Notes: generated from the sequence alone by a model not told the origin. A stretch of 64,000 nt of DNA from Millisia brevis NBRC 105863 (GCF_001552615.1 NZ_BCRN01000009.1:178230-242229), one strand, 5' to 3'; positions 26,043-37,665 are shown, counted from the first letter of the stretch. Numbers and translations: made by a program.

Positions 26043-28367
26043 ATGAGTCGCCTGTCGCTGGGTCGTTTGCGAGCGCGCACCCGCCGTCTCCTCGATCGTC
26101 CGGCCAGCATCGAACTGGCCCCGTACGAGAAGCTGCTGCCCCGCATCGCGGCGGCCGAGGACGAGATTCACGAGCTGTCCGCGGACGAACTGCGCGAGGC
26201 GGCGTTGGCTCTGCCCGAGGGCACCTGGAAGGACACCGAAAAGGTGCGCTTCGCCGCGCTGGCCCGCGAGGCCGCCCACCGCGCGCTCGACGAGCGCCCC
26301 TTCGACGTCCAGATCGTCGGCATGCTGGCGCTGCTCGACGGAAATGTTGTGCAGATGTCGACCGGCGAGGGCAAGACGCTGGTCGCGGCGATGGCGGCGG
26401 CCGGCTATGTGCGACAGGGCCGCCGGGTGCAGGTCGTATCGGTCAACGACTACCTCGCTGCCCGCGACGCCGACTGGATGGGGTCGCTCTACGAGTTGCT
26501 CGGTATCGAGGCCGGTTCGATCCGGACGGAGACCCCGGCCGACGATCGCCGCACCGCCTACGAGCGGCCGGTTCTGCACGCCGCGGTCCACGAGATCGGC
26601 TTCGACGTGCTGCGCGATCGGCAGGCCCGCACCCCGGCCGAGCAGGTCACCGCCGAGCCGGATGTGTTGATCATCGACGAGGCCGACTCGGTGCTGATCG
26701 ACGAGGCCCGCATCCCGATGATCCTCGCCGGCTCCGCGGCCGCGCCGCAGACCGAGGATCTCGCCGATCTGATCCGCGAGCTGTCCCCGAGCGCCGACTA
26801 CACCGTCTACGACGACGGCCGCAATGTCGGTCTGACCGATGCGGGGGTGGAGAAGGTCGAGAAGCGGCTGGGCGGCGTCGACCTCTACGCCCCGCAGAAT
26901 CTGGCCCTGCACACCTCGGTCAACCTCGCCCTGCAGGCCCAGGTGCTGGTGCGCCGCGATATCGACTATCTGATCGAGGACAACAAGGTGCGCCTGGTCA
27001 GCGCCTCCCGCGGCCGGGTCGACCGGCTGCAGCGGTGGCCGGACGGGCTGCAGGCGGCGGTCGAGGCCAAGGAGGGCCTGCCGATCACCGACGCCGGTGA
27101 GGTGCTCGACTCGATCACCGTGCGCGCGTTGATCGCCCGCTATGCGACGGTCTGCGGGCTCACCGGTACCGCGGCGGCGGTCGCCGAGGAGCTCAACGAG
27201 CTGTACGGACTGCAGGTCGCGGTGGTCCGGACCAACGAGCCGGTGATCCGCGAGGACGAACCGGAACGCATCTACGCCACCCGGGAACAGCGCGACGCGG
27301 CGCTGATCGGCCGGATCGCCGAGGAGCACGCCGAAGGCCGGCCGATCCTGGTCGGCACCCTCGACGTCGCCGAGTCGGAGCGGTTGGCCGAGGCACTGGT
27401 CGCGCGGGACATCCCGGTGCAGGTGCTCAACGCCCGCAACGAGGACCGCGAGGCGGCGATCGTCGCCGAGGCCGGCGCACCGGGCACGGTGACGGTGTCC
27501 ACCCAGATGGCCGGCCGCGGTGTCGATATCCGGCTGGGCGGCTCCGACGGGGCCGAACGCGAGAAGGTCGCCGGGCTCGGCGGTCTGCTGGTGTTGGCGG
27601 CCGGGCACTATTCGTCGATCCGCCTCGACGAGCAGCTGCGCGGGCGCGCCGGCCGGCAGGGCGACCCGGGAACCAGCGCGCTGTACGCGTCGGCGCAGGA
27701 CGAGCTGGTCGAGCACTACCTCGACGAGGGCGACGTCGACTTCCCCGCGGACGACGATGGGCTGATCTCCGACCCGGAGGCGATCCACAAGATGGGTCAC
27801 GCGCAACGGGTGGCCGCCGGCGTGATCCTCGAGATCGTGCGCAATACCTGGCGTTTCGAGAAGCTGACCGAACAGCAGCGCGCGGGTGTGGTCGAGCAGC
27901 GCGAGGCGGTCCTGCACGGCGAGGCGGGGGCGACCCTGATCTCCGATCGCAATCCCGACGGCTGGGAACTCGCCTGCGAGAAGCTGGGCGACGACGACGC
28001 CGAGGAGTTGGCCCGGCGGATCGTGCTGCACCGGATCGATCAGGAATGGATCGACTACCTGGCCTTTCTTGCCGAACTGCGCGAGGGGATCCACATGCGC
28101 GCGCTCGGCAAGCTCGATCCGATCGAGGAGTTCCAGCGCGAGTCGGGCACCGTCTTCGCGGAGTTGTCCGAACGCACGGTGACCGGTGTGGTCGACGCCT
28201 TCGACGAGGCGGTCGAGCAGTCGGACGGGTCGCTGCCGCCGGAGGATCGGGTGGCGCCGCGTCCGACCACCACGTGGACCTATGTGGTGCAGGAGAACCC
28301 GTACGGCTCGGAGTTCGACCGGGCGCTGAACTCGATCGCCGCGAAACTGCGCCGCCGGATCCGCTGA
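26043..28367 (+). CDS. secA2: accessory preprotein translocase ATPase SecA2
   Basis: 774 residues, against ~900-950 for housekeeping SecA1. NBD1 has Walker A MSTGEGKT (105-112) and the DEAD box LIIDEADSVLIDEARIP (212-215). The SecA signatures YLAARDADWMG and VSTQMAGRGVDIRLGG with LRGRAGRQGDPG are present in NBD2. The C-terminal zinc-binding/SecB tail of SecA1 is missing, as expected of SecA2. It exports a special subset of proteins together with SecYEG. The opposite strand is open over most of the gene, a GC-rich artefact. Confidence 0.93.
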   Translation: MSRLSLGRLRARTRRLLDRPASIELAPYEKLLPRIAAAEDEIHELSADELREAALALPEGTWKDTEKVRFAALAREAAHRALDERPFDVQIVGMLALLDGNVVQMSTGEGKTLVAAMAAAGYVRQGRRVQVVSVNDYLAARDADWMGSLYELLGIEAGSIRTETPADDRRTAYERPVLHAAVHEIGFDVLRDRQARTPAEQVTAEPDVLIIDEADSVLIDEARIPMILAGSAAAPQTEDLADLIRELSPSADYTVYDDGRNVGLTDAGVEKVEKRLGGVDLYAPQNLALHTSVNLALQAQVLVRRDIDYLIEDNKVRLVSASRGRVDRLQRWPDGLQAAVEAKEGLPITDAGEVLDSITVRALIARYATVCGLTGTAAAVAEELNELYGLQVAVVRTNEPVIREDEPERIYATREQRDAALIGRIAEEHAEGRPILVGTLDVAESERLAEALVARDIPVQVLNARNEDREAAIVAEAGAPGTVTVSTQMAGRGVDIRLGGSDGAEREKVAGLGGLLVLAAGHYSSIRLDEQLRGRAGRQGDPGTSALYASAQDELVEHYLDEGDVDFPADDDGLISDPEAIHKMGHAQRVAAGVILEIVRNTWRFEKLTEQQRAGVVEQREAVLHGEAGATLISDRNPDGWELACEKLGDDDAEELARRIVLHRIDQEWIDYLAFLAELREGIHMRALGKLDPIEEFQRESGTVFAELSERTVTGVVDAFDEAVEQSDGSLPPEDRVAPRPTTTWTYVVQENPYGSEFDRALNSIAAKLRRRIR

Positions 28368-28490
28368 GGTAACCAACCAAAGGGTACCAAAAACGGACCA
28401 ATACCCCGATCTACTCCCCGGGTACGAACCTTTTCCCTCTCAGCCGTAGCGTTGGCGACCGTTCGGAATGCACACTGGACGGGACGGGTT

Positions 28491-28515
28491 GTCGCGGCGG
28501 GGGTTCGACCGCGAC
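28491..28515 (+). other. hairpin in the secA2-VOC intergenic region
   Basis: GTCGCGG (28491-28497) pairs perfectly with CCGCGAC (28509-28515) around an 11-base loop. It could be a terminator for secA2 without a U-tract or a leader structure of the next gene. The rest of 28368-28575 shows no gene. Confidence 0.35.
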
Positions 28516-28575
28516 GGACCGACACACGGCCGGGACCGAAGATGGCCCGGCCGAGCGGGACAATGGGGGTAGTTC

Positions 28576-29253
28576 ATGGCATCACTGATTCCGTACCTGT
28601 GCGTGCACGACACCAGGGCGGCGATCCGCTGGTATCACGACGCGTTCGGCGCGACCGTGGTCGGCAATCCGATCGAGATGAGCGACGGGACGATCGGTTC
28701 GGCCGAGTTGGCCCTGTTCGGATCGCGTGTGGTGCTGTCCGATCCGTCCCCCGAGGCGTGGGCGGTGGCCGCCGATCCGGCGCGGCCGAGTTCGGTGAAG
28801 CTGCATCTGACCGTGCCGGACTGCGATGCCTGCGTCGCGCGCTGCCGTCGAGTCGGGGCGGTGGTCGAACGCGAGCCCACCGATTCCCGGTACGGGCGCG
28901 GGGCGGCGATCCTCGATCCGTTCGGTCACCGCTGGATGATCGTCGAGTCGGTCGCCCCGGCGGCCGCTGCGGCCGATGCCGAGCCGGCCGGTGCGCCGGT
29001 CCACCGATCCGGGCAGCCGGCGTCGGATCGGCAGTTCGCTCGTGCGCGGGACGGTCTGGGGGATCGTCCGCGGGACGGGCGGGATCGGGAGGGCGTGCCC
29101 GAGGGCGCCGGTTGGCGGGCGGCGGCGCCGATGCCGACGCCGTATCCCCTACCCGATTCTCCGGAGCCGCAGGAGGCGTCGGACGATCCGCGGCGCGATG
29201 TGGATGCGCAGTCGCAGCGTCCGGTGCGCGCGCCGCGTCCCGCCCACACCTGA
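28576..29253 (+). CDS. VOC/PhnB-like protein with long disordered C-terminal tail
   Basis: 225 residues. The first ~135 form a VOC fold of the PhnB type (LIPYLCVHDTRAAIRWYHDA at the start, AAILDPFGHRWMIVESV at the end). The remaining ~90 are a charged, Pro/Ala/Arg-rich disordered tail not usual for the family. The function of such stand-alone VOC proteins is generally unknown. A strong bidirectional terminator lies 27 bases after the stop. Confidence 0.82.
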   Translation: MASLIPYLCVHDTRAAIRWYHDAFGATVVGNPIEMSDGTIGSAELALFGSRVVLSDPSPEAWAVAADPARPSSVKLHLTVPDCDACVARCRRVGAVVEREPTDSRYGRGAAILDPFGHRWMIVESVAPAAAAADAEPAGAPVHRSGQPASDRQFARARDGLGDRPRDGRDREGVPEGAGWRAAAPMPTPYPLPDSPEPQEASDDPRRDVDAQSQRPVRAPRPAHT

Positions 29254-29279
29254 GCTATCGGACCTTCCGCACCGATACG

Positions 29280-29306
29280 AGAGGGCCCGTCGTCGACGGG
29301 CCCTCT
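29280..29306. terminator. bidirectional intrinsic terminator
   Basis: A perfect 12-bp stem, agagggcccgtc with its complement, surrounds a three-base loop. It lies between the convergent VOC gene and the J-like/TPR/Fn3 gene and is followed by tt on the plus strand. Confidence 0.85.
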
Positions 29307-29349
29307 TCGCATCTTCGGGTTGCGCGTGGCTGAATCCCGCGCGGCCGGG

Positions 29350-31710
29350 TCAGCCGTCGGAGCGCGCCGATGGTGACGCCGAACCATCACGAAGCGCGAT
29401 CACCTCGTAGACCGGGGCCGTTCCGGAGGGAGCGCCCCCGTCCTCGATCATCGGCGCCGAGGTGCGGCCGACCACGCGCTCGGAGCCGTTCGGGTCGAGG
29501 CGGGTGACCTTGTAAGTCGCGCCGGAGACGGGTTCCCAGGAGATGACGACGCTCGCGGCCCCGGGCCGCACAACCAGCCCTCGGGGTGCGGGCACCCCCG
29601 CCGGATCGACGACGTCGGCAACAGCGGCGGGCGGCACGGTGCCGGGCGGGGCGGTGCCGGGCGGGGCGGTGCCGGGCGGAGCGGTGCCGGGCGGGGCGGT
29701 GAGAGGCGGCGCGGTGGCGGGCGGGGCGACCGGGGCGGAGCCAGCATCGGAGCCGGCGGCTGGGCCGACAGCGGCGGCGGGGCCGGGCGAAGGCGGAGCG
29801 GTGGAACCGGCAACGGCGTCCACCTCCCCGACCGGCGGAGCGGAGGTCGCTTCGGGCGAGGTGCGCCCGGTGTGGTGGGCGGTGACCACGTACACCGGGA
29901 TCGGATCATTCGGGGCGACCGCGCCGTCGATGATCGACGTGGCGGCGGTACGTCCGACCACGCGCTGCGTCCCGGCTGCGTCGACGCGCGCCACCCGATA
30001 GCGCACGTCCGCGGTCGTCGACGGCTCCCAGGTCACCTCGACCCCCGCCGGGATGCGGGCGGTGCGCACCGCACCCGGCGCTCCGACGGCGATAGATGCG
30101 AGCTGCGCCATCGCCTCGGGGTGTTCGGCGCATACCGCGACTGCTTCGAGAAGTCTTGCAGCCCTGTCAGATTCGGGCAACGCGATCGACTCGGCCACCA
30201 ACCTGTCGGCGGTGGCCACCGCGGCGCGGGCGCTGTCGAGCAGGTCGTCGAGGTCGAACCGGCGATCGCCCGGGTAGGGCAGGTCGGAGGCGGCGCGTCG
30301 CAGGTGTTCGAGGTGGCCGAGCGCCTCGGCGTGCCGCCCCGCTTCGTGAGCGCTGACCGCCGCCCGCCAGCGCAGTCGCGCCGCCGCGATCACCTCGTCG
30401 ATCTCGGCGGAGACCGCAGCAAAGGCCGGATCGGTGCGCGCCGCCATGCGGGCGCGGTCGACGGTGGCCTTGGCCTGCGCGCAGCGCCCCGCCCGCAGGG
30501 CCGCGCGGGCCGCGCGCATGGCGGTCTCGACCGGACCATGTTGCGCCTCAACGGGGTTCGTCGACGAGTCGGGGGTCCGCTGTCGCGACTCCCGTTGCCT
30601 CGACTCCACCGGCGGGGAGGCCGGGCTCGATGCGGTCGGCGGTACCGGCTGCACCGCGGGTATCGGTCCGGACGCCCTCGGTCGACCGGCGGCGGTCAAC
30701 TCGGCGGCAAGCTCCGAGACGACCCGGGCGGCGCGGGCGTGGTCGAGGCCCAGCGCGATCGCCTCGTCGGTCAGATAGTGCCGGTCATCGGGCAGGAGCG
30801 CGTCCTCGACGAGGATCGCCGCCCGCATCCGGGGGCGCAGCCCGTCGCGCACCTGCTCCGCCACCGCGTCCAGGTAGCCGCCGCGCGGCGTCGGACCGGC
30901 CTCGAGCAGATGCTGGACGTGGACCAACAATTCGTCGATCACCGCGCGCGGTCGCCCGACCGGCATCTCCCGCGACCGCGCCCGCCACATCCGGGCGCGG
31001 TCCTCGATCTGCGCGGGTGCGGCGTCCGGTTCGAGATCGAGCAGATCGAACAGGGTGGTCGGCGGGGGGCTGTCGGCCTGGCGGCCGAGTTCGTCGAGCA
31101 GATCGCGCACCTGCCGGGCCCGCTCGGCGATCGCGGGATCGACCGCGACGGTCGGGAGCGGCCGATCGACCGTCGCAGGCGCGGCGGTCTCGGACCCGAC
31201 CGCCGGCACCCGGCGATGCCGCCGCATCCGCTGCAGCGCCTCGTCGCGGCCGATATGGTCGGCGGCGGCCAGATCGCAGAGGCCCTCGACCTTGTCCTCG
31301 GGGATGCCGCGGTACCGCTCGACGAGCCGCCGGATCGCCGTATCGAGGGCTTCGAATCGGGTCTGGTCGCGGCTCTCGCGCTGCCGCCGGATCCGGTCGG
31401 CGAGGTGCACGCGCTGCGCCTGAACCCGCAGCGGCGCGGAGCGCTCCTCGTGTTCGGCGACCAACTGGGCGACCAGGACGCGGTACTTCGGCTGGTCGCG
31501 GTGTCGCTGCCAGAACCCCCACACCTCGTCGATGCGGTCGACGATCACCGGATCGGGCTGGTCGGCGGCTTCGAGCGGCAGCGCGTAGAGCTCGAAGGTG
31601 TCGCTGATCTGCGGGTCGCCGCCGCGCTTGACGATCGGCGCGAGCACCTGCTTGCGGTAGTCGTTGGCCACAAATGGCGCCAACCGCACGTCCTGCGACG
31701 TCACCGTCAC
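29350..31710 (-). CDS. multidomain J-like/TPR/fibronectin-III protein of the Hsp70-TerD island
   Basis: 786 residues, no signal peptide or TM helix. In order: a helical N-terminal region (1-~170); a J-domain-like block (TLFDLLDLEPDAAPAQIEDR, ~219-238) whose following loop lacks HPD; a helical region to ~340; TPR-like helices (~393-540); a first Fn3-like domain (~545-622, GVEVTWEPSTTADVRYRVAR); a PPGTA-repeat linker (~660-695); and a second Fn3-like domain (~706-780). Functions are inferred from fold resemblance. Its neighbourhood with Hsp70 and a GrpE-like gene suggests a co-chaperone or client adaptor. A GTG at 31704 has better spacing to GGGGGAGG than 31710. Confidence 0.7.
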   Translation of the reverse strand: MTVTSQDVRLAPFVANDYRKQVLAPIVKRGGDPQISDTFELYALPLEAADQPDPVIVDRIDEVWGFWQRHRDQPKYRVLVAQLVAEHEERSAPLRVQAQRVHLADRIRRQRESRDQTRFEALDTAIRRLVERYRGIPEDKVEGLCDLAAADHIGRDEALQRMRRHRRVPAVGSETAAPATVDRPLPTVAVDPAIAERARQVRDLLDELGRQADSPPPTTLFDLLDLEPDAAPAQIEDRARMWRARSREMPVGRPRAVIDELLVHVQHLLEAGPTPRGGYLDAVAEQVRDGLRPRMRAAILVEDALLPDDRHYLTDEAIALGLDHARAARVVSELAAELTAAGRPRASGPIPAVQPVPPTASSPASPPVESRQRESRQRTPDSSTNPVEAQHGPVETAMRAARAALRAGRCAQAKATVDRARMAARTDPAFAAVSAEIDEVIAAARLRWRAAVSAHEAGRHAEALGHLEHLRRAASDLPYPGDRRFDLDDLLDSARAAVATADRLVAESIALPESDRAARLLEAVAVCAEHPEAMAQLASIAVGAPGAVRTARIPAGVEVTWEPSTTADVRYRVARVDAAGTQRVVGRTAATSIIDGAVAPNDPIPVYVVTAHHTGRTSPEATSAPPVGEVDAVAGSTAPPSPGPAAAVGPAAGSDAGSAPVAPPATAPPLTAPPGTAPPGTAPPGTAPPGTVPPAAVADVVDPAGVPAPRGLVVRPGAASVVISWEPVSGATYKVTRLDPNGSERVVGRTSAPMIEDGGAPSGTAPVYEVIALRDGSASPSARSDG
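29635..29705. repeat. 15-bp tandem repeats coding for a PPGTA linker
   Basis: Units of gtgccgggcggggcg with single-base changes are repeated in frame. They encode the flexible PPGTA linker between the two Fn3-like domains of the minus-strand gene. Confidence 0.85.
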
Positions 31711-31852
31711 CCTCCCCCGTGTCCCGGCGTGTACCCGCAGGAGCTTAGTGTCCGCCCGTACCGATCACGCCTGCCACAAACAACCCCGCTGGGGCGCCGC
31801 CGCGACAACCATCTCCTCGGTCCCCCCGCGGACGGCTACGTTGTGGCAGCGA

Positions 31853-32233
31853 CTAGGCCGCGACCGGACGCAACCGCACCTCGACGTGCAGGGCGACCGC
31901 CAGGGCGAAGACCAGCATCCCCACCGCGGCACCGAAGTAGATCCGAAAATCGCGGGCGCGCAGGTGCGCCGCGACGGCGAGGATGAAGTAGGCCACCAGC
32001 GCCCATGCGGTCAGCCGGGCGATCCCGAAGTGCCGGGTGCCCACCACGAGGCCGACCGCCGAGGCGGCCTTGATCACCGGGAAGATGCCCCAATACCGTT
32101 CCGGGAAGCCCACTCCGGTCAGACAGTCCCGCACGAACGGCGCCGGCCCGATCGACAACCCGGCGTCGACGGCCTGCCCGGCGGCCGGCGCGAGCAGGGG
32201 CGAGTTGTCGCGTGTCAGTCCGAATACCGCCAT
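31853..32233 (-). CDS. DoxX-like small membrane protein
   Basis: 126 residues with four hydrophobic segments, in the order of DoxX-like proteins: an N-terminal re-entrant region, VIKAASAVGLVVGT, AWALVAYFILAVAAHL and GMLVFALAVALHVEV. In mycobacteria DoxX takes part in a membrane oxidoreductase complex, but here the role is unknown. It lies between the multidomain co-chaperone-like gene and the Hsp70 gene on the same strand, 57 bases after Hsp70, so co-transcription is plausible. The 142 bases after it hold no gene. Confidence 0.75.
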   Translation of the reverse strand: MAVFGLTRDNSPLLAPAAGQAVDAGLSIGPAPFVRDCLTGVGFPERYWGIFPVIKAASAVGLVVGTRHFGIARLTAWALVAYFILAVAAHLRARDFRIYFGAAVGMLVFALAVALHVEVRLRPVAA

Positions 32234-32290
32234 GCGGTCAGGGTAGGTCGCCGCCGGGTCGAGCGGGGCGTCCGCCTCCTCGCCGCGCCC

Positions 32291-33976
<1,686 letters not shown>

Positions 33977-34050
33977 GCCGGCAGTCTAGTGACGCCGCCG
34001 ACCGGATAGTGCGCGCCGGCCGACCCGCGCGCTGCCGCTAGGATGGCGTC

Positions 34051-34599
34051 GTGCCCGAGTCGGTTGACCAGCCCGCCGCGACCGCGGTCGATGCGCCCGA
34101 TTCCGGGATCGAATTGCCTTCACTTCCAGAAACTCTCGACGACATGACCCGTACGATCGCCCGCCAGCAGGCGACGATCGAGCGCCTGGTCGACGGGGTG
34201 CGGCGCGTCGAGGCGGCCGGCCGCGCCGGTGCGGACATCCCGCTGCTGGTCGAGCTGGCCGCGATCCACGCCGACGCGACCGATTGCGCGAGCACCGCCG
34301 AGTCGGATCGCGAGCGCACCGCCTTCGATGCCCTCGCCGGCGCGCTCGACCGGCTGATCGTCGGCCGCGGCGGCGCGGTGGTGACGCCCGCGGTCGACGC
34401 CGACTTCTCCGCCGCGACGATGGAGGCCGCCGAGATCATTCGTACGGATGATCCTGCGCTCGACCGCACCGTCGATAGGGTGGTTGTCGAGGGGTTGCGC
34501 CTGGCGGAGTCGGGTCGGTCGATTCGGCCGGCGTTGGTGGTTGTCCGCCGGTTCCGTGAGCCGGCGGTCCCGGAGCCGCCGGTCGATGAACCGACATAG
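34051..34599 (+). CDS. GrpE-like nucleotide exchange factor homolog
   Basis: 182 residues. After an acidic disordered start comes a long helix (LDDMTRTIARQQATIERLVD) and a helical dimer-like region. The C-terminal block DRVVVEGLRLAESGRSIRPA resembles the GrpE beta-domain pattern (V-x2-G-x3-G-x-x-LRPA). Overall similarity to housekeeping GrpE is low, and the assignment leans on the divergent Hsp70 gene. It starts at a GTG. TerD follows after 56 bases. Confidence 0.6.
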   Translation: MPESVDQPAATAVDAPDSGIELPSLPETLDDMTRTIARQQATIERLVDGVRRVEAAGRAGADIPLLVELAAIHADATDCASTAESDRERTAFDALAGALDRLIVGRGGAVVTPAVDADFSAATMEAAEIIRTDDPALDRTVDRVVVEGLRLAESGRSIRPALVVVRRFREPAVPEPPVDEPT

Positions 34600-34655
34600 C
34601 CGGCAACACAGTTCGAGTGTCGACGCGGTCGACGGGAGAGGAAGTGACGTAAGCG

Positions 34656-35237
34656 ATGAGCGTCAGTTTGGCCAAGGGCGGCAACGTCTCGCTGTCGAAG
34701 CAGGCGACAACTCCACTGACCAGGGTGTCGGTCGGTCTGGGTTGGGATGTGCGGGCGACCACCGGTCAGGACTTCGATCTGGACGCGTCCGCCCTGATCT
34801 GCAATGCGACCGGTCGGGTGATCAGCGACAGCCATTTCGTCTTCTACAACAATCTGCGCAGCCCGGACGGCAGCGTCGAGCACACCGGCGACAACCTCAC
34901 CGGTGAGGGCGACGGGGACGACGAATCGATCAACATCGACCTGTCCGCCCTCGGACCCGATGTCGACAAGATCGTCTTCCCGGTGTCGATCCACGATGCG
35001 GATGCCCGTCGGCAGAGCTTCGGGCAGGTGCTCAACGCGTTCATCCGCATCGTCAACCTCAACGACGATGCCGAGTTGGCCCGCTACGACCTGTCCGAGG
35101 ACGCCTCGACCGAGACCGCGATGATCTTCGGCGAGGTCTACCGGCGCGACGGCGAGTGGAAGTTCCGCGCGGTCGGCCAGGGCTACGCCTCCGGTCTCGC
35201 CGGGATCGCCCGCGACTACGGCGTCAACGTCGGCTGA
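34656..35237 (+). CDS. terD: TerD-family calcium-binding stress protein
   Basis: 193 residues of a complete TerD domain: [63 protein letters not shown] and [10 protein letters not shown], ending [20 protein letters not shown]. TerD proteins bind calcium through acidic loops and occur in tellurite-, phage- and stress-response loci. No other ter gene is seen here. Adjacency to Hsp70 and the GrpE-like gene points to a proteostasis link, which is an inference. The 3' end overlaps the opposing serine hydrolase gene by 22 bases. Confidence 0.93.
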   Translation: MSVSLAKGGNVSLSKQATTPLTRVSVGLGWDVRATTGQDFDLDASALICNATGRVISDSHFVFYNNLRSPDGSVEHTGDNLTGEGDGDDESINIDLSALGPDVDKIVFPVSIHDADARRQSFGQVLNAFIRIVNLNDDAELARYDLSEDASTETAMIFGEVYRRDGEWKFRAVGQGYASGLAGIARDYGVNVG

Positions 35238-36415
35238 TCCCCGGCCCGTGCCCCGACCGGCGGGTTCGGTCGGGGTACGGCGAGGTCGAGGAATCGGCCC
35301 GTGTAGTCGGGGGTTCCCGGACCGGTGAACACCACCTGTCCGAACAGCAGGACCGTCACCCCGGTCGACGGCACGATGTAGCCGGCGGTCCCGGAGCCGC
35401 CCATCCAGCCGTATCGGCCCGGCACATTCCACGAATCGATCGCCGCGATGTCCACGCTGCCGCCGTAGCCCCAGCCCTGGCCGTCCAGGAAGATCCCGGC
35501 GCTCGTGCGCTGGTCCGCGGTGGTGTGGTCGGTGGTCATCGCACTCACCGAGCGCTGCGACAGGATGGGCCTGCCGTCCGGGGCCACTCCGCCGGCGAGC
35601 AGCATGGCGGCAAAGGCCGCCCAGTCGGACACCGTCGAGACCAGGCCGCCGCTGCCGGAGGCGAACCGCGCGGGCTGCGTCCACGTCCCGGCCCCGGATT
35701 GCCGTACCCGCACCCCGTCGTCATCGACCTCCACCGATGACGGGACGCGGTGGGCGTCGGCCGGTGGAACGTGAAAGCCGGTGTCCACCATACCCAATGG
35801 GTCGAGCAGGCGTTCGGCGAGGGCCTCGCCGAGCGGGCGGTCCAGGACGCGGGAGACCAGCACACCCTGGATATCGGAGCAGGTGTTGTACAGCCACCCG
35901 TCGCCCGGTTGATGCAGGAGCGGCAGGGTCGCGAGCGCCTCGATCCAGTGGTCGGCGTCGGTCTCGAGCCGCGGCGCGGGGCCGCCCCCGGACAGTTCCA
36001 GCAGCCGCTCCACCCACGGCAAGGAGAAGTCGGTGGGGAAGCCATAGCCGGCGCGGAAGGTCAGCAGGTCCTCGACCAGGATCGGGCGCCGGGCGGCGAC
36101 CACGTCGTCGAGGGCCGCGGTCGGGGTGCGCAGGACGCTCGGCGTCGCCAGTTCCGGCAGCCACCGCTCGACCGGATCGTCGAGGGCGAGCAGGCCCGCG
36201 TCGATCAGGGTCATCACCAGGGCGGCCATCACCGGTTTGGTCAGCGACGCCAGGCGGAAGACGGCGTCCGCCCGCATCGGTTCCGGCCGGCCCGGTTCCA
36301 TGACGCCGGCGGTGACCACGGCTCGACCTTCCGGGCCGTCGATCAGGCCGACCAGCCCCGGCGCCCGCCCTTGTGCGACGGCGTCGTCGACCACATCCTG
36401 CGCGATGCTCTCCAT
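35216..36415 (-). CDS. serine hydrolase of the beta-lactamase/class C PBP-like family
   Basis: About 399 residues. The nucleophile motif is SLTK (Ser57, Lys60) and the conserved Tyr is in WLYNTCSDI (Tyr176). [11 protein letters not shown] near the C-terminus replaces the KTG box. Such proteins (CubicO group) are usually esterases or peptidases; beta-lactamase activity is not implied. No signal peptide is visible, so a cytoplasmic site is likely. I chose the ATG at 36415 (MESIAQDVV); a GTG four codons upstream is possible. Confidence 0.85.
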   Translation of the reverse strand: MESIAQDVVDDAVAQGRAPGLVGLIDGPEGRAVVTAGVMEPGRPEPMRADAVFRLASLTKPVMAALVMTLIDAGLLALDDPVERWLPELATPSVLRTPTAALDDVVAARRPILVEDLLTFRAGYGFPTDFSLPWVERLLELSGGGPAPRLETDADHWIEALATLPLLHQPGDGWLYNTCSDIQGVLVSRVLDRPLGEALAERLLDPLGMVDTGFHVPPADAHRVPSSVEVDDDGVRVRQSGAGTWTQPARFASGSGGLVSTVSDWAAFAAMLLAGGVAPDGRPILSQRSVSAMTTDHTTADQRTSAGIFLDGQGWGYGGSVDIAAIDSWNVPGRYGWMGGSGTAGYIVPSTGVTVLLFGQVVFTGPGTPDYTGRFLDLAVPRPNPPVGARAGDQPTLTP

Positions 36416-36492
36416 CGGGATGCCCACCCCGACGAGGATACGGCGGCGGTACGACACATCCCGGTGGGCACGCGGCGGCGGGCCGGACGGTG

Positions 36493-36813
36493 TCAGGGCA
36501 CGCCGAGCAGCCGCAGCCCCGCGGTGACGGCCCCGGCGGCGAGCACCACCGCCACAAAGGGCGCGCCCCGCCACGCCAGGATCCCGCCGGTCGCCACCCC
36601 CGCCACCCGCGACCACCCCGCGAAGGTATCCCCGTCGAGCACGGCGCCGGTCGCCATAAGCGCGGTCAACAGCACCGTCGCGACGACCGCCATCCACCGG
36701 CGCATCTCGTCGGTCAGTCGAAGACGTTGGTGGGCAAGCGGTCCGACCAATCGCAGCGCATAGGTGCCCAGGCCGAGCACCAGGATCGGCACCACCAGGC
36801 CCGCCCCGCTCAT
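36493..36813 (-). CDS. azlD: AzlD branched-chain amino acid exporter small subunit
   Basis: 106 residues with four TM helices, starting MSGAGLVVPILVLGLGTYAL and containing RRWMAVVATVLLTALMATGA. The ATG overlaps the azlC stop (ATGA). AzlD pairs with AzlC to export branched-chain amino acids, analogues or methionine. Confidence 0.9.
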   Translation of the reverse strand: MSGAGLVVPILVLGLGTYALRLVGPLAHQRLRLTDEMRRWMAVVATVLLTALMATGAVLDGDTFAGWSRVAGVATGGILAWRGAPFVAVVLAAGAVTAGLRLLGVP

Positions 36814-37553
36814 CGGGCCGCCTCCAGGTACTCGTCGCCGGATTCGTCGGAGCCACCGGAGCCACCTGAGCCACCGGTGACCGGCTTGCGCCCCAGCGCG
36901 GCCAACGGCACCGCCGCCGCGGCCAGCAGAATCGACAGCCCGGCGGGCACAAAAGGCGTGCACGCGACCGCGAGCGCCCCACCGACCACCGCGGCGAGCG
37001 CCACCGATGTGTCGCGCAGGCTCGGCAGTACCAGGGCGAGCACCACTGCGGGGAAGACCGCGTCGAGACCGAGCAGGTTCGGATCGGGGATCACCCCGGC
37101 CAACAGGGCCCCGGCGACCGTGCCGATATTCCAGAAGACGAACAGCCCGGCGCCGCAGGCGAGGTAGACCGCCCGCCTCGTGGCCGGATCACGTTGCGCC
37201 AGAGCGAAGGCCACCGACTCGTCGGTCATCGGGAAGCTGCCGAGCAGTCGGCTGCGCAGCGAGCCGCCGAGCGTATCGCCCAGCGCGAATCCGAACGGCA
37301 CGTGGCGCAGGTTGACCAGCAAGCCCGCCGCGACCGCCGTCCAGGGGCCGCCCGCGGCGGCGAGGATGCCGACGAACATGAACTGGCAGCCGCCGGCAAA
37401 GACGACCACCGACATCAGCATCGGGATCCACACCGGCAGCCCCGCGCCCACGGCGATCGCCCCGAACGACGCGCCCACCAGACAGACCGCAACGCAGACC
37501 AGCAGCACCTCTCGACCGGTCTGCCGATCGATTGTTCGCCATATCGAACGCAT
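36810..37553 (-). CDS. azlC: AzlC branched-chain amino acid exporter large subunit
   Basis: About 247 residues from ATG 37553; ATGs at 37562/37565 and a TTG at 37580 are alternatives. It has six to seven hydrophobic helices with the AzlC signatures MSVVVFAGGCQFMFVGILAA and LLVNLRHVPFGFALGD, and SFPMTDESVAFAL. A Gly/Ser-rich tail follows. Together with AzlD it forms a two-component exporter. The divergent XRE-cupin gene is its likely regulator. Confidence 0.9.
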   Translation of the reverse strand: MRSIWRTIDRQTGREVLLVCVAVCLVGASFGAIAVGAGLPVWIPMLMSVVVFAGGCQFMFVGILAAAGGPWTAVAAGLLVNLRHVPFGFALGDTLGGSLRSRLLGSFPMTDESVAFALAQRDPATRRAVYLACGAGLFVFWNIGTVAGALLAGVIPDPNLLGLDAVFPAVVLALVLPSLRDTSVALAAVVGGALAVACTPFVPAGLSILLAAAAVPLAALGRKPVTGGSGGSGGSDESGDEYLEAAR

Positions 37554-37580
37554 GGCGATCATCATGAACCCGCATCGCAA

Positions 37581-37598
37581 CGTTCGTCAAGATGAACG
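37581..37598. promoter_or_regulatory. dyad operator in the azlC/XRE-cupin divergent promoter
   Basis: CGTTC-gtcaagat-GAACG is an imperfect palindrome between the divergent azlC and XRE-cupin starts. A second GTCGAACG half-site follows at 37612. It is a plausible regulator binding site, unproven. Confidence 0.45.
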
Positions 37599-37665
37599 TG
37601 CGGTAGTGTTTGTCGAACGGCACGGCCGACGCCGCGACCGCCGCGCGACGACCACGAAGAGACCG

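Noticed and set aside
25929..28376. Long minus-strand frame antisense to secA2, continuous with the TPR gene
   Set aside because: It gives low-complexity Arg/Gly/Asp/Val sequence, while the plus strand encodes a complete SecA2. It is a codon-bias shadow of GC-rich DNA; only 24237-25928 is real.
28495..28515. GGGTTCGA resembling a tRNA T-loop
   Set aside because: No acceptor, D or anticodon arm can be folded around it, and the stem there pairs GTCGCGG with CCGCGAC only.
35216..36415. Beta-lactamase resistance gene
   Set aside because: It has SxxK and Tyr but no KTG and no export signal. The family is mainly esterase-like, so resistance cannot be claimed.
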